DNA from: Pseudomonadota bacterium
GTDB taxonomy: Bacteria; Pseudomonadota; Alphaproteobacteria; Rhizobiales; Rhizobiaceae
Length of the DNA: 5,316 bases
Direction: 5' to 3'
Assembly (NCBI GenBank): GCA_023388675.1
Contig: JAEWFU010000321.1
Span: forward strand, 1 to 5,316
Below, piece by piece: positions 1 through 5,316 of the stretch (positions are counted from its first letter, which is position 1; every line of letters begins with the position of its first letter). A program made the translations under genes and the position numbers. The notes under the pieces were generated by a model that saw only the letters and a program-made list of their open reading frames with translations, had not been told where the DNA came from and ran no database searches.

Positions 1-52
1 GGACAGAGGGGGGCAACGTAGAGCGCGACGTGTGGATCGAGAGGTCTTGCAT
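1..52 (-). CDS. Start of a downstream gene, probably a DppC-type ABC permease (partial)
   Basis: Only the first 17 codons are in the window, reading MQDLSIHTSRSTLPPSV, before the left edge cuts the gene. The ATG at 52-50 lies 5 bases after the stop codon of the DppB-type permease. It is preceded by GAGGTGA, a full 7-base match to the anti-Shine-Dalgarno sequence, at 5-base spacing, which strongly supports the start. The visible residues are a polar cytoplasmic-type leader and carry no family signature. The DppC assignment is inferred from gene order: in this transporter family the DppB gene is normally followed at once by the second permease, whose N-terminus usually has a short polar stretch before the first membrane helix. 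An ATPase gene in this place is the main alternative. Confidence 0.55.
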   Translation of the reverse strand, partial: MQDLSIHTSRSTLPPSV

Positions 53-57
53 CGTCC

Positions 58-64
58 TCACCTC
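58..64 (-). promoter_or_regulatory. Shine-Dalgarno site overlapping the permease stop codon
   Basis: On the minus strand GAGGTGA spans 64-58, and its last three bases are the TGA stop of the upstream permease. It pairs perfectly with the 16S rRNA tail and sits 5 bases before the ATG at 52. This suggests tight translational coupling of the two permease genes, as expected for subunits needed in equal amounts. Confidence 0.6.
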
Positions 65-1146
65 GCTCTCGGGTCCAGAACGCGGTAGAGCACGTCGGAG
101 ACCTTGTTGATGGCGATGAAGACCGCGCCGATCACCAGCGTCGCGCCCAGCACGGCGTTCATGTCGGCATTGAGCAACGCCGATGTCAGGTAGTTGCCGA
201 TCCCCGGCCACGAGAACACGGTCTCGATCATCACCGAGCCTTCCAGAAGCCCGGCATAGGAGAGCCCGATGACGGTAATCAGCGGCACCCGGATCGGCCT
301 GAACGCGTGGCGCCATATCACCTGTCGCTCCGGCACGCCCTTCACCCGCGCGGTGATGACGTATTCCTGGCTCAACTGGTCGAGCATGAAGGAGCGGGTC
401 ATGCGCGCGATGTAGGCGAGGCTGAAGAAGCCAAGGATGGATGCCGGCAGCACCAGATGGCTGACGGCGTTCCGGAACACCGTCCAGTCGCCGGCAAGGA
501 TGCTGTCCACCAGCATCAGCCCGGTCACCGTCGGCACCAGCCCGTCATAGAAGATGTCGAGCCGGCCGGGCCCGCTCACCCATTGAAGCCGCGCATAGAA
601 CAGCAGCAGCCCGATCAGGCCGAGCCAGAAGGCGGGCACCGAATAGCCGAGCAGGCCGACGACGCGGATCGCCTGGTCGGTGAGGCTGCCGCGCCGCGCC
701 GCCGCCGCCACGCCCATCGGCACGCCGAGCAAAACCCCGATGATGATGCCGAGCGTGGCCATTTCCAGCGTGGCGGGGAAGACGCGCGCGAGGTCCGAGG
801 CAACCGGCCGGCCCGTCGTCACCGACATGCCGAGATTGCCGGTCAGCACGTCGCCGACATAGGACGCGAACTGCATGATGAGCGGCCTGTCGAGCCCCAT
901 CTCCAGCCGCACGCGCTCGTAGACCGCCTGCGGCGCACGGTCGCCGACGACGGCGAGCACCGGGTCGATCGGGATGATGCGGCCGATGAAGAAAGTGATC
1001 GCCAGCAGGCCCAGGAAGGTGAGGGCGATGGTGATCGCGAATGCGCCGACCGACACGGCAAAACGCCGGCCGGCATGTATGCGTCCGCCTTTCGCGTTCG
1101 TCCGGGCTGGGCCGATGCCCGGCTCGACTGCTGGTTCGATCGACAA
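58..1146 (-). CDS. DppB-type ABC transporter permease (peptide/opine family)
   Basis: This is an inner-membrane permease subunit of a peptide/nickel-type ABC importer. From a TTG at 1146 it has 362 residues. I see six hydrophobic segments, at about 31-57, 128-150, 163-185, 231-249, 287-308 and 332-352. The EAA loop that contacts the ATPase lies at about 261-290, with EYVITARVKG followed by a conserved RHAFRP. The family's closing DPR (residues 358-360) is present, as is IPIDP after the first helix. The start is uncertain. The reading frame stays open to a TTG at 1239, but that lies between the predicted -35 and -10 boxes. TTG 1146 has GGAG 10 bases upstream (1160-1157), and GTG 1173 or GTG 1056 are also possible. 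GTG 1056 would remove the charged residues before helix 1. The gene is divergent from the regulator, and the substrate cannot be read from the permease. Confidence 0.93.
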   Translation of the reverse strand: MSIEPAVEPGIGPARTNAKGGRIHAGRRFAVSVGAFAITIALTFLGLLAITFFIGRIIPIDPVLAVVGDRAPQAVYERVRLEMGLDRPLIMQFASYVGDVLTGNLGMSVTTGRPVASDLARVFPATLEMATLGIIIGVLLGVPMGVAAAARRGSLTDQAIRVVGLLGYSVPAFWLGLIGLLLFYARLQWVSGPGRLDIFYDGLVPTVTGLMLVDSILAGDWTVFRNAVSHLVLPASILGFFSLAYIARMTRSFMLDQLSQEYVITARVKGVPERQVIWRHAFRPIRVPLITVIGLSYAGLLEGSVMIETVFSWPGIGNYLTSALLNADMNAVLGATLVIGAVFIAINKVSDVLYRVLDPRAR

Positions 1147-1226
1147 GCTGGAATGACTCCGCTGGTGTCGCACGCTCCCGCGAATATTACCCAACAGGAA
1201 AAACACGCGCTTCCGAAATTTCAGGC

Positions 1227-1255
1227 TTGGATAGTACAAATAATTTTGCTTGTAT
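1227..1255 (+). promoter_or_regulatory. Weak candidate promoter for the regulator operon
   Basis: On the plus strand TTGGAT (1227-1232) and TTGTAT (1250-1255) are separated by 17 bases. The -35-like box is fair and the -10-like box poor (three of six). If used, transcription would start near 1262, before the GTG at 1286 and after the alternative TTG at 1250. It almost fully overlaps the opposing promoter, so the two would compete for RNA polymerase. This is a tentative call. Confidence 0.25.
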
Positions 1256-1258
1256 CAA
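1231..1258 (-). promoter_or_regulatory. Predicted sigma70-type promoter for the permease operon
   Basis: On the minus strand TTGATA (1258-1253) matches five of six -35 consensus positions. After a 16-base spacer comes TACTAT (1236-1231), matching four of six -10 positions. It sits in the only AT-rich stretch of the window and points at the permease genes. Transcription would begin near 1224, giving a leader of about 75-80 bases before the TTG at 1146. That argues against the earlier TTG at 1239 as a start. Confidence 0.5.
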
Positions 1259-1270
1259 AAAAATTTTGAT
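1254..1270. promoter_or_regulatory. 17-bp dyad, candidate operator of the XRE-cupin regulator
   Basis: ATCAAAA (1254-1260) and TTTTGAT (1264-1270) form a perfect 7-bp inverted repeat around AAA. The dyad overlaps the predicted -35 box of the permease promoter and precedes the regulator's start. A second, looser dyad, TACAA-N10-TTGTA (1235-1254), lies inside the same promoter. XRE-family dimers commonly bind short palindromes near their own gene, so this is the natural candidate site. Binding itself is inference. Poly-A/poly-T symmetry arises easily by chance in AT-rich DNA. Confidence 0.35.
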
Positions 1271-1285
1271 GGAGCGCGCCGGCCT

Positions 1286-1972
1286 GTGAATATCCCGCAG
1301 CATCAAAGCCCGGCCCAGCAGACGGCTCAGCCGCGTGTCGGGGCGCTGATCCGCGCGCGTCGCCGCCAGTTGCACATGACCTTGCAGGCACTCGGCGAGG
1401 CCGCCGGGCTCTCGGTCGGCTTCCTCAGCCAGGTCGAGCGCGACCAGGCGACACCGTCGCTGGGCGCGCTTGCGGGGATCGCGCGCGGCCTCGGCGTCGA
1501 CATCGACTACTTCGTCGCCACGCCCTCGATCGGCAACGGCGTCACGCGCGCCAATTCGCGGCAGACATTCTCGTTGCCCGGTTCCTCCGTCATGTATCAA
1601 CGCCTTCACGCCGAATTTCCGGGCAGGGGACTTTCGTCCTTCGTCATGATCGTGCCGCCGGGCCATCATTCCGAGATGGTCCATCACGAGGGCGACGAAC
1701 TGCTCTACGTCCTCGACGGCGAGATCGCGCAGACGGTGGACGGCGAGACGATCCGGCTCGGTGCCGGCGACAGCCTCCATTTCAGGGGCTCGAGCAATCA
1801 TAGCTGGGCCAATGAGAGCGACCGGCCGGCGCGCATTCTGTGGACCGGCACGATGGCACTCCTGCGGCCGAGGCAAGAGGCCGACCGTCACCAGGCGGCC
1901 GACACGGACACAAGGCCGGCGGTCGTCACCGAACTCAATCACGCCACTTCAGCAGGGAGAACAAAACCATGA
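1286..1972 (+). CDS. XRE-family transcriptional regulator with C-terminal cupin domain
   Basis: This is a predicted cytosolic DNA-binding regulator of 228 residues counted from GTG 1286. Residues 18-73 form an XRE/Cro helix-turn-helix, with LGEAAGLSVGFLSQVERD containing the recognition helix and PSLGALAGIARGLGV following it. Residues about 123-190 form a small cupin barrel. HHEGDELLYVLDG (133-145) corresponds to cupin motif 1, and GDSLHF with H172 to motif 2. In this family the cupin is thought to bind a small ligand, and many members regulate amine, amino acid or peptide use. GTG 1286 is chosen because GGAG (1271-1274) lies 11 bases upstream; an in-frame TTG at 1250 would add 12 residues but has no ribosome site. 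The stop overlaps the start of the binding-protein gene (ATGA). Its position between two divergent transport units suggests that it controls both. Whether it represses or activates cannot be seen. Confidence 0.9.
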   Translation: MNIPQHQSPAQQTAQPRVGALIRARRRQLHMTLQALGEAAGLSVGFLSQVERDQATPSLGALAGIARGLGVDIDYFVATPSIGNGVTRANSRQTFSLPGSSVMYQRLHAEFPGRGLSSFVMIVPPGHHSEMVHHEGDELLYVLDGEIAQTVDGETIRLGAGDSLHFRGSSNHSWANESDRPARILWTGTMALLRPRQEADRHQAADTDTRPAVVTELNHATSAGRTKP

Positions 1973-3561
1973 AAGTCCTCAGGCAGGCCGTTCTCGCGGC
2001 GATGCTCTCGACCGCCGCACCCTTCGGCGCCGCGTTGGCAGCCACCCCGGCCGACGTGCTTGTCGTCGCGCAGAACATCGACGACATCGTCGCCATCGAT
2101 CCGGCGCAGGCCTACGAATTCTCGTCGGGCGAACTCGTCACCAACATGTACGACCGGCTTGTGCAATACGAGCCGGAGGATCTGGAAACTCTGGCCGGCG
2201 GCCTCGCATCCGATTGGCAGGTTGACGCGGAAGCCGGAACCATCACCTTCACGCTGCGCGACGGCGTCACCTTCCATTCCGGCAACCCGCTGCGGCCCGA
2301 GGACGTCCTGTTCTCCTTCAGGCGTGTGGTGGCGCTGGAGAAGGCCCCGGCCTTCATCCTGACGCAGCTCGGCTGGACCGCCGACAATATCGAGGAGATG
2401 GTCACGCTCGGCGACAACACCGTCACCATCAAATATGAAGGCGACTTCTCGCCGAACTTCGTGCTCAACGTGCTGGCCTCGCGCCCGGCGTCCATCGTCG
2501 ACGAAGTCACGGTGATGGAAAATGAGGTCGACGGCGATTTCGGCAATGCCTGGCTCAACGCGAACTCCGCAGGCACCGGCCCCTTCAAGCTGCGCGTCTA
2601 TCGTCCGGCGGAGCTGGCGACGCTCGACGCGAATGCCGATTATTTCAAGGGTGCGCCCAAGGTCGGCTCCGTCATCATCCGCCACGTCGCCGAGGCCGCG
2701 ACCCAGCAGCTTCTGCTGGAATCCGGCGACGTCGACATGGCCAAGAACCTGACGCCCGACCAGATCGCCTCGCTCGAGGGCAAGGACAATGTCGAGATCG
2801 AAACCTACCCGCAGGCGGCCGTGCACTGGTTCTCCTTCAACCAGAAGGTCGAGGCACTGACCGACGAGGCCGTATGGGACGCGGCCCGTTATCTCGTCGA
2901 CTACGAGGGCATGGCCTCGACCTTCCTGAAGGGTCAGATGCAGGTACATCAGGCGTTCTGGCCGTCGGGCTTCCCCGGCGCGCTGAACGACACGCCCTTC
3001 ACCTACGATGTGGAGAAGGCGAAGCAGATCCTCGCCGACGCCGGCGTCGAAACGCCGATCAACGTGACGCTGGACGTCATCAATTCGACGCCCTTCACCG
3101 ACATCGCCCAATCGCTCCAATCGACCTTCGCCCAGGCCGGCATCAATTTCGACATCTTGCCCGGCACCGGCGCGCAGGTCATCACCAAGTACCGTGCCCG
3201 CACGCATGAGGCGATGCTGCTCTACTGGGCGCCGGACTTCATGGATCCGCACTCCAACGCCAAGGCCTTTGCCTACAACGCCGACAATTCGGACGACAGC
3301 TACGCGTCCACGACGACCTGGCGCAACGCGTGGGCGGTGCCTGAGGAGATGAACAAGGAGACCATGGCCGCGCTCGCCGAGCCCGATCAGGAAAAGCGCA
3401 ACCAGATGTATCTCGATCTCCAGAAGCAGGTGCAGGAGGCGTCGCCGTTCGTGGTGATGTTCCAGGCCGTCAAGCAGGTCGGCATGGCCCCGCAGGTCGA
3501 GGGTTTCGTCAACGGCGCGATTTCCGATTTCGTGTTCTACCGTCTGGTCGACAAGAACTGA
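1969..3561 (+). CDS. ABC transporter family 5 periplasmic solute-binding protein
   Basis: This is a secreted substrate-binding protein of the DppA/OppA class (SBP_bac_5), 530 residues, usual length for the family. A Sec signal peptide fits residues 1-24: MKVLRQ, a hydrophobic core, then ALA before the likely cleavage at A25. There is no lipobox cysteine, so it should be a soluble periplasmic protein. Family hallmarks are LRDGVTFHSGNPLRPEDVLFSF (about 97-117, split over the signature region), GTGPFKL (202-208), a lobe with TYDVEKAKQILADAG (345-359), and YWAPDFMDP (419-427). The ATG at 1969 has GGGAG (1955-1959) nine bases upstream and overlaps the regulator's stop by two bases, which points to translational coupling. 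It would feed the divergent permeases. The ligand is unknown. A short peptide is favoured because of the adjacent Xaa-Pro-type peptidase, but opines, amino-acid derivatives and other solutes are also carried by this class. Confidence 0.93.
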   Translation: MKVLRQAVLAAMLSTAAPFGAALAATPADVLVVAQNIDDIVAIDPAQAYEFSSGELVTNMYDRLVQYEPEDLETLAGGLASDWQVDAEAGTITFTLRDGVTFHSGNPLRPEDVLFSFRRVVALEKAPAFILTQLGWTADNIEEMVTLGDNTVTIKYEGDFSPNFVLNVLASRPASIVDEVTVMENEVDGDFGNAWLNANSAGTGPFKLRVYRPAELATLDANADYFKGAPKVGSVIIRHVAEAATQQLLLESGDVDMAKNLTPDQIASLEGKDNVEIETYPQAAVHWFSFNQKVEALTDEAVWDAARYLVDYEGMASTFLKGQMQVHQAFWPSGFPGALNDTPFTYDVEKAKQILADAGVETPINVTLDVINSTPFTDIAQSLQSTFAQAGINFDILPGTGAQVITKYRARTHEAMLLYWAPDFMDPHSNAKAFAYNADNSDDSYASTTTWRNAWAVPEEMNKETMAALAEPDQEKRNQMYLDLQKQVQEASPFVVMFQAVKQVGMAPQVEGFVNGAISDFVFYRLVDKN

Positions 3562-3572
3562 CCGGACAGTAG

Positions 3573-3602
3573 GCGGGCCGTCGGGGGCCGACGGCGGCCC
3601 GC
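3573..3602 (+). terminator. GC-rich hairpin after the binding-protein gene (attenuator or mRNA-stabilising stem)
   Basis: GCGGGCC (3573-3579) and GTCGG (3580-3584) pair with CCGAC (3588-3592) and GGCCCGC (3596-3602). The loop is GGG and there is a three-base bulge, GGC, on the 3' side. The stem is very stable and begins 11 bases after the stop codon. What follows is only mildly T-rich (ATCCATTCTTCCC), so full termination is doubtful. A partial terminator, or a stem protecting the binding-protein mRNA from 3' decay, is more likely, since binding proteins are usually made in excess over other operon products. Confidence 0.5.
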
Positions 3603-3635
3603 ATCCATTCTTCCCGATCAATCGAGGGTATTGCC

Positions 3636-4736
3636 GTGACGGATATTGTCACTGAGCGCATTGCGCGCCTGCGCGAGAAAATGAAGCAAACCGGAACCGG
3701 GCTCGTCGCCGTTGGCCCGGGCACGCACATGCAGTGGCTGGTCGGGTTCTACCCTCATCCCGACGAACGCCCCTGCCTGTTGCTGGTAGGGCCGGAAAAA
3801 GCCGGGTTCCTGATGCCAGCGCTGAATACCGAGGCGGCGAAGCAGCAGTCCGCTTTGCCGATGTTCGAATGGGCCGACGCCGACGGCCCTGACGCAGCGC
3901 TCGCTCAGGCCCTGAGGGCGGTGTTTCCGCAAAACGAAGGTCGCATCGTGCTCGACGAGACCATGCGCGCCGATTTCGCCTTCATGCTCGCCGACGCGCT
4001 GCCGGGCCTTGCCCGTGCCTTCACCGGCGACACACTCGGCCTGCTGCGCTCGATGAAGGACGAGGAGGAATATCGCAGGCTCAAGGCCTGCGCGCTTCTC
4101 AACGACGAGGCGATGAAGGCTGCATGGGCGGCCATCAAACCCGGCATGACCGAGATGCAGGTGGCCGATGTCGTGCGCGGCCATTTTTCGGACAATGGCG
4201 GCGAGCCGCTGTTCTGGATCGTCGGCGCCAGCGAGAACGGCGCCCATCCGCATCACGCCACCAGCGATCGCGTGCTGAAGGTCGGCGACGCGGTGGTCCT
4301 CGACATCGGCGGCCGGCGCGGCGGCTACCCAAGCGACATGACCCGCATGGCGATCGTCGGCGAAGCACCCGAAGGCTACGCCGAGGTTCACGCCGTCGTC
4401 GAGAATGCGGTGCAGGCAGCCCTTGCTGTGGCAAAAACCGGCGCGAAGGCGAAAGACGTCGACAAGGCCGCGCGCGATGTCATCACGGCCGCCGGCTACG
4501 GCGAATATTTCGTCCACCGCACCGGCCACGGCCTCGGCATCGATGTCCACGAGCCGCCCTACATCACCGCAACGTCGGAGACGGTGCTGGAGGAGGGCAT
4601 GGTCTTTTCCATCGAGCCCGGCATCTACCTGCCCGGACGCTTCGGCATCCGGCTTGAGGACATCGTCTTCCTGCGCGCCGACGGCCCGGAGATTCTGTCA
4701 AGCCTGCCGCGCGACGCGTTCTTGGCGAGGGTTTGA
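3636..4736 (+). CDS. M24B metallopeptidase, Xaa-Pro dipeptidase/aminopeptidase P-like
   Basis: This is a predicted cytosolic 366-residue enzyme with the two-domain M24B architecture: a creatinase/prolidase N-terminal domain (about 8-140) and a pita-bread catalytic domain (about 145-360). All five dinuclear-metal ligands can be placed: D223 in VVLDIGG, D234 in SDMTR, H298 in HRTGHGLG, E327 in IEPGIY and E341 in RLEDI. Histidines at 206/207 and H305 (DVHEPP) match the usual substrate-side histidines. Known members cleave the bond before or after proline in di- or oligopeptides. Complete metal ligands argue against creatinase, which lacks them. A related amide hydrolase, such as an ectoine hydrolase-like enzyme, cannot be excluded. 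There is no signal peptide. The GTG start at 3636 has GAGGG (3624-3628) seven bases upstream. It lies 74 bases after the binding-protein gene, so it is probably in the same operon and processes what the transporter brings in. Confidence 0.92.
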   Translation: MTDIVTERIARLREKMKQTGTGLVAVGPGTHMQWLVGFYPHPDERPCLLLVGPEKAGFLMPALNTEAAKQQSALPMFEWADADGPDAALAQALRAVFPQNEGRIVLDETMRADFAFMLADALPGLARAFTGDTLGLLRSMKDEEEYRRLKACALLNDEAMKAAWAAIKPGMTEMQVADVVRGHFSDNGGEPLFWIVGASENGAHPHHATSDRVLKVGDAVVLDIGGRRGGYPSDMTRMAIVGEAPEGYAEVHAVVENAVQAALAVAKTGAKAKDVDKAARDVITAAGYGEYFVHRTGHGLGIDVHEPPYITATSETVLEEGMVFSIEPGIYLPGRFGIRLEDIVFLRADGPEILSSLPRDAFLARV

Positions 4737-4750
4737 GGACAGGGCCTGCT

Positions 4751-4777
4751 TGAACCGCCGCGAAGTCGAGCGGTTCA
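4751..4777 (+). terminator. Hairpin downstream of the peptidase gene
   Basis: TGAACCGC (4751-4758) and GCGGTTCA (4770-4777) form a perfect 8-bp stem with an 11-base loop, 15 bases after the peptidase stop. GCC (4744-4746) and GGC (4778-4780) can extend it past a bulge. No T-run follows, so it is not a textbook intrinsic terminator. Its 3' arm is also the outer end of the large inverted repeat, so the two structures are mutually exclusive. Confidence 0.4.
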
Positions 4778-4913
4778 GGCATGGATCCTCGGGTCAAGCC
4801 CGAGGATGACGACAGTATTCGGCGTCACCGTCAATCGCATGCGTTGACGCTTGGCAGGCACCATCTCCACCTCGTCATCCTCGGGCTTGACCCGAGGATC
4901 CATGCCTGAACCG
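4771..4913. repeat. Perfect 42-bp inverted repeat pair (REP/BIME-like palindromic element)
   Basis: The 42 bases at 4771-4812 are the exact reverse complement of 4872-4913, separated by 59 bases. Each arm contains its own hairpin, ATCCTCGGG/CCCGAGGAT with a 5-base loop, at 4785-4807 and 4877-4899. The spacer carries a near-symmetric centre: CGTCAA (4829-4834), the palindrome CGCATGCG (4836-4843) and TTGACG (4844-4849). The element fills the gap between two convergent genes and has no coding capacity. It resembles paired REP units, and motifs like CCTCGGG-5-CCCGAGG are, as I recall, common between genes in alphaproteobacteria. It may act as a bidirectional terminator or mRNA-end stabiliser. 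A non-autonomous mobile repeat is the alternative; I see no obvious flanking target duplication. Confidence 0.85.
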
Positions 4914-4944
4914 TCTCACCCTGCCGACGGTGACGTTCCTCGCC

Positions 4945-5316
4945 TCACACGAACGGCGTTCCCGGGTCGAACCGCCTCGGCAGCAGGCGGTCGAGATAGG
5001 CATGGCCCTTCGCGGACAACCGGTTCTCGTCGGGCTCGAGGAAATCGGCCGGCATGTGCCGCGTCTTGCCGGCCACCGCCGAAAGCGGCACCAGCCGGAT
5101 GACCGTCTTGCCGTCCTCCTCCTGCAGCGCCACCGAGCCGCCGCCGCGCGTGGCGGCGTCGAAGGCGAACACGCCCGCGTCGAACGCCTCCTGCGCGTCG
5201 ACCGGGCTGATCATCCCGATATTGCCGCGCGGCAGGTATCCGAACGTGTCGACCCGCGCCCGCACGCCCTTGAGGTCTTCGGCGAGGATGCGCTCGACGG
5301 CCTGGCCGAGATCGGT
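4945..5316 (-). CDS. 6-phosphofructokinase, probably pyrophosphate-dependent (C-terminal part)
   Basis: The frame is open from the right edge to TGA at 4947-4945, giving 123 C-terminal residues; the start lies outside the window. ARVDTFGYLPRG, then ISPVDAQEAFDAG, GGSVAL and VAGKTRHMPADFL, follow the order of the C-terminal domain of the group II PFK/PFP family (known pattern: RVDTFGYLQR, SPVDAxEA, GSV, KTKHMPxEF). The family phosphorylates fructose 6-phosphate to fructose 1,6-bisphosphate in glycolysis, and PFP members use pyrophosphate reversibly. The residues that decide between ATP and pyrophosphate are in the missing N-terminal half, so donor choice is inferred from overall resemblance. 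A GTG at 5265 is internal, since 17 further in-frame codons with good coding character precede it. The gene converges on the peptidase gene across the palindromic element and looks functionally unrelated to the transporter. Confidence 0.8.
   Translation of the reverse strand, partial: TDLGQAVERILAEDLKGVRARVDTFGYLPRGNIGMISPVDAQEAFDAGVFAFDAATRGGGSVALQEEDGKTVIRLVPLSAVAGKTRHMPADFLEPDENRLSAKGHAYLDRLLPRRFDPGTPFV

Noticed and set aside
307..1269. Plus-strand open frame of 320 codons opposite the permease
   Set aside because: The translation is a low-complexity mix of His, Arg, Ala, Asp and Gln, with no membrane or domain pattern; the minus strand encodes a convincing permease.
1187..1942. Minus-strand open frame of 251 codons opposite the regulator
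   Set aside because: It runs through the divergent promoter region and is antisense to clear HTH and cupin motifs; its own composition is Arg/Asp-rich without a family signature.
1939..3621. Long minus-strand open frame of 560 codons opposite the binding-protein gene
   Set aside because: It mirrors the high-GC codon bias of the real gene. Its translation is rich in Arg, Gly and His with no domain, while the plus strand shows a signal peptide and clear family motifs.
3618..4550. Minus-strand open frame of 310 codons opposite the peptidase
   Set aside because: It is antisense to a gene with all M24 metal ligands in order and shows no recognisable domain. It is a GC-bias artefact.
3636..4736. 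Creatinase identity for the M24 enzyme
   Set aside because: Creatinases lack the full metal-binding set; here D223, D234, H298, E327 and E341 are all present.
4771..4913. CRISPR array or insertion sequence
   Set aside because: There are only two inverted units, with no direct repeats at regular spacing and no transposase, so neither fits.
4851..5102. Short plus-strand open frame over the palindromic element and the phosphofructokinase end
   Set aside because: Its first codons are the repeat itself and the rest is antisense to conserved phosphofructokinase motifs.

Overview
The window is GC-rich with strong GC3 bias. The AT-rich exception is about 60 bases around 1210-1270. Codon use, the style of the peptide-transport genes, a PFP-type phosphofructokinase and an alphaproteobacterial-style palindromic repeat together suggest a member of the Hyphomicrobiales, perhaps the Mesorhizobium/Phyllobacteriaceae group. 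That placement rests on resemblance, not on a marker gene.

Layout: (1) 1-1146, minus strand: the first codons of a gene that is probably the second permease, and a complete DppB-type ABC permease upstream of it in the same transcript. (2) 1147-1285: a divergent, AT-rich control region with a good sigma70-like promoter for the permease side and a short dyad that could be an operator. (3) 1286-4736, plus strand: an XRE-cupin regulator, a family 5 periplasmic solute-binding protein whose ATG overlaps the regulator's stop, and an M24B Xaa-Pro dipeptidase-like enzyme. The last two are separated by a GC-rich hairpin. (4) 4737-4944: a convergent intergenic region filled by a perfect 42-bp inverted repeat (a REP/BIME-like element) and nested hairpins. 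(5) 4945-5316, minus strand: the C-terminal part of a 6-phosphofructokinase of the pyrophosphate-dependent type, running off the right edge.

How they fit together: the binding protein would capture a peptide or peptide-like compound in the periplasm. The divergent permeases, with ATPase genes presumably beyond the left edge, would import it, and the cytosolic M24 peptidase would hydrolyse it. The XRE-cupin protein is well placed to sense the ligand or product and control both arms from the shared promoter region. The phosphofructokinase belongs to a separate convergent unit of central metabolism. I saw no RNA genes, CRISPR arrays, transposases or integrases. The transporter/peptidase locus is of a known type. 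The least ordinary parts are the control region and the palindromic element.
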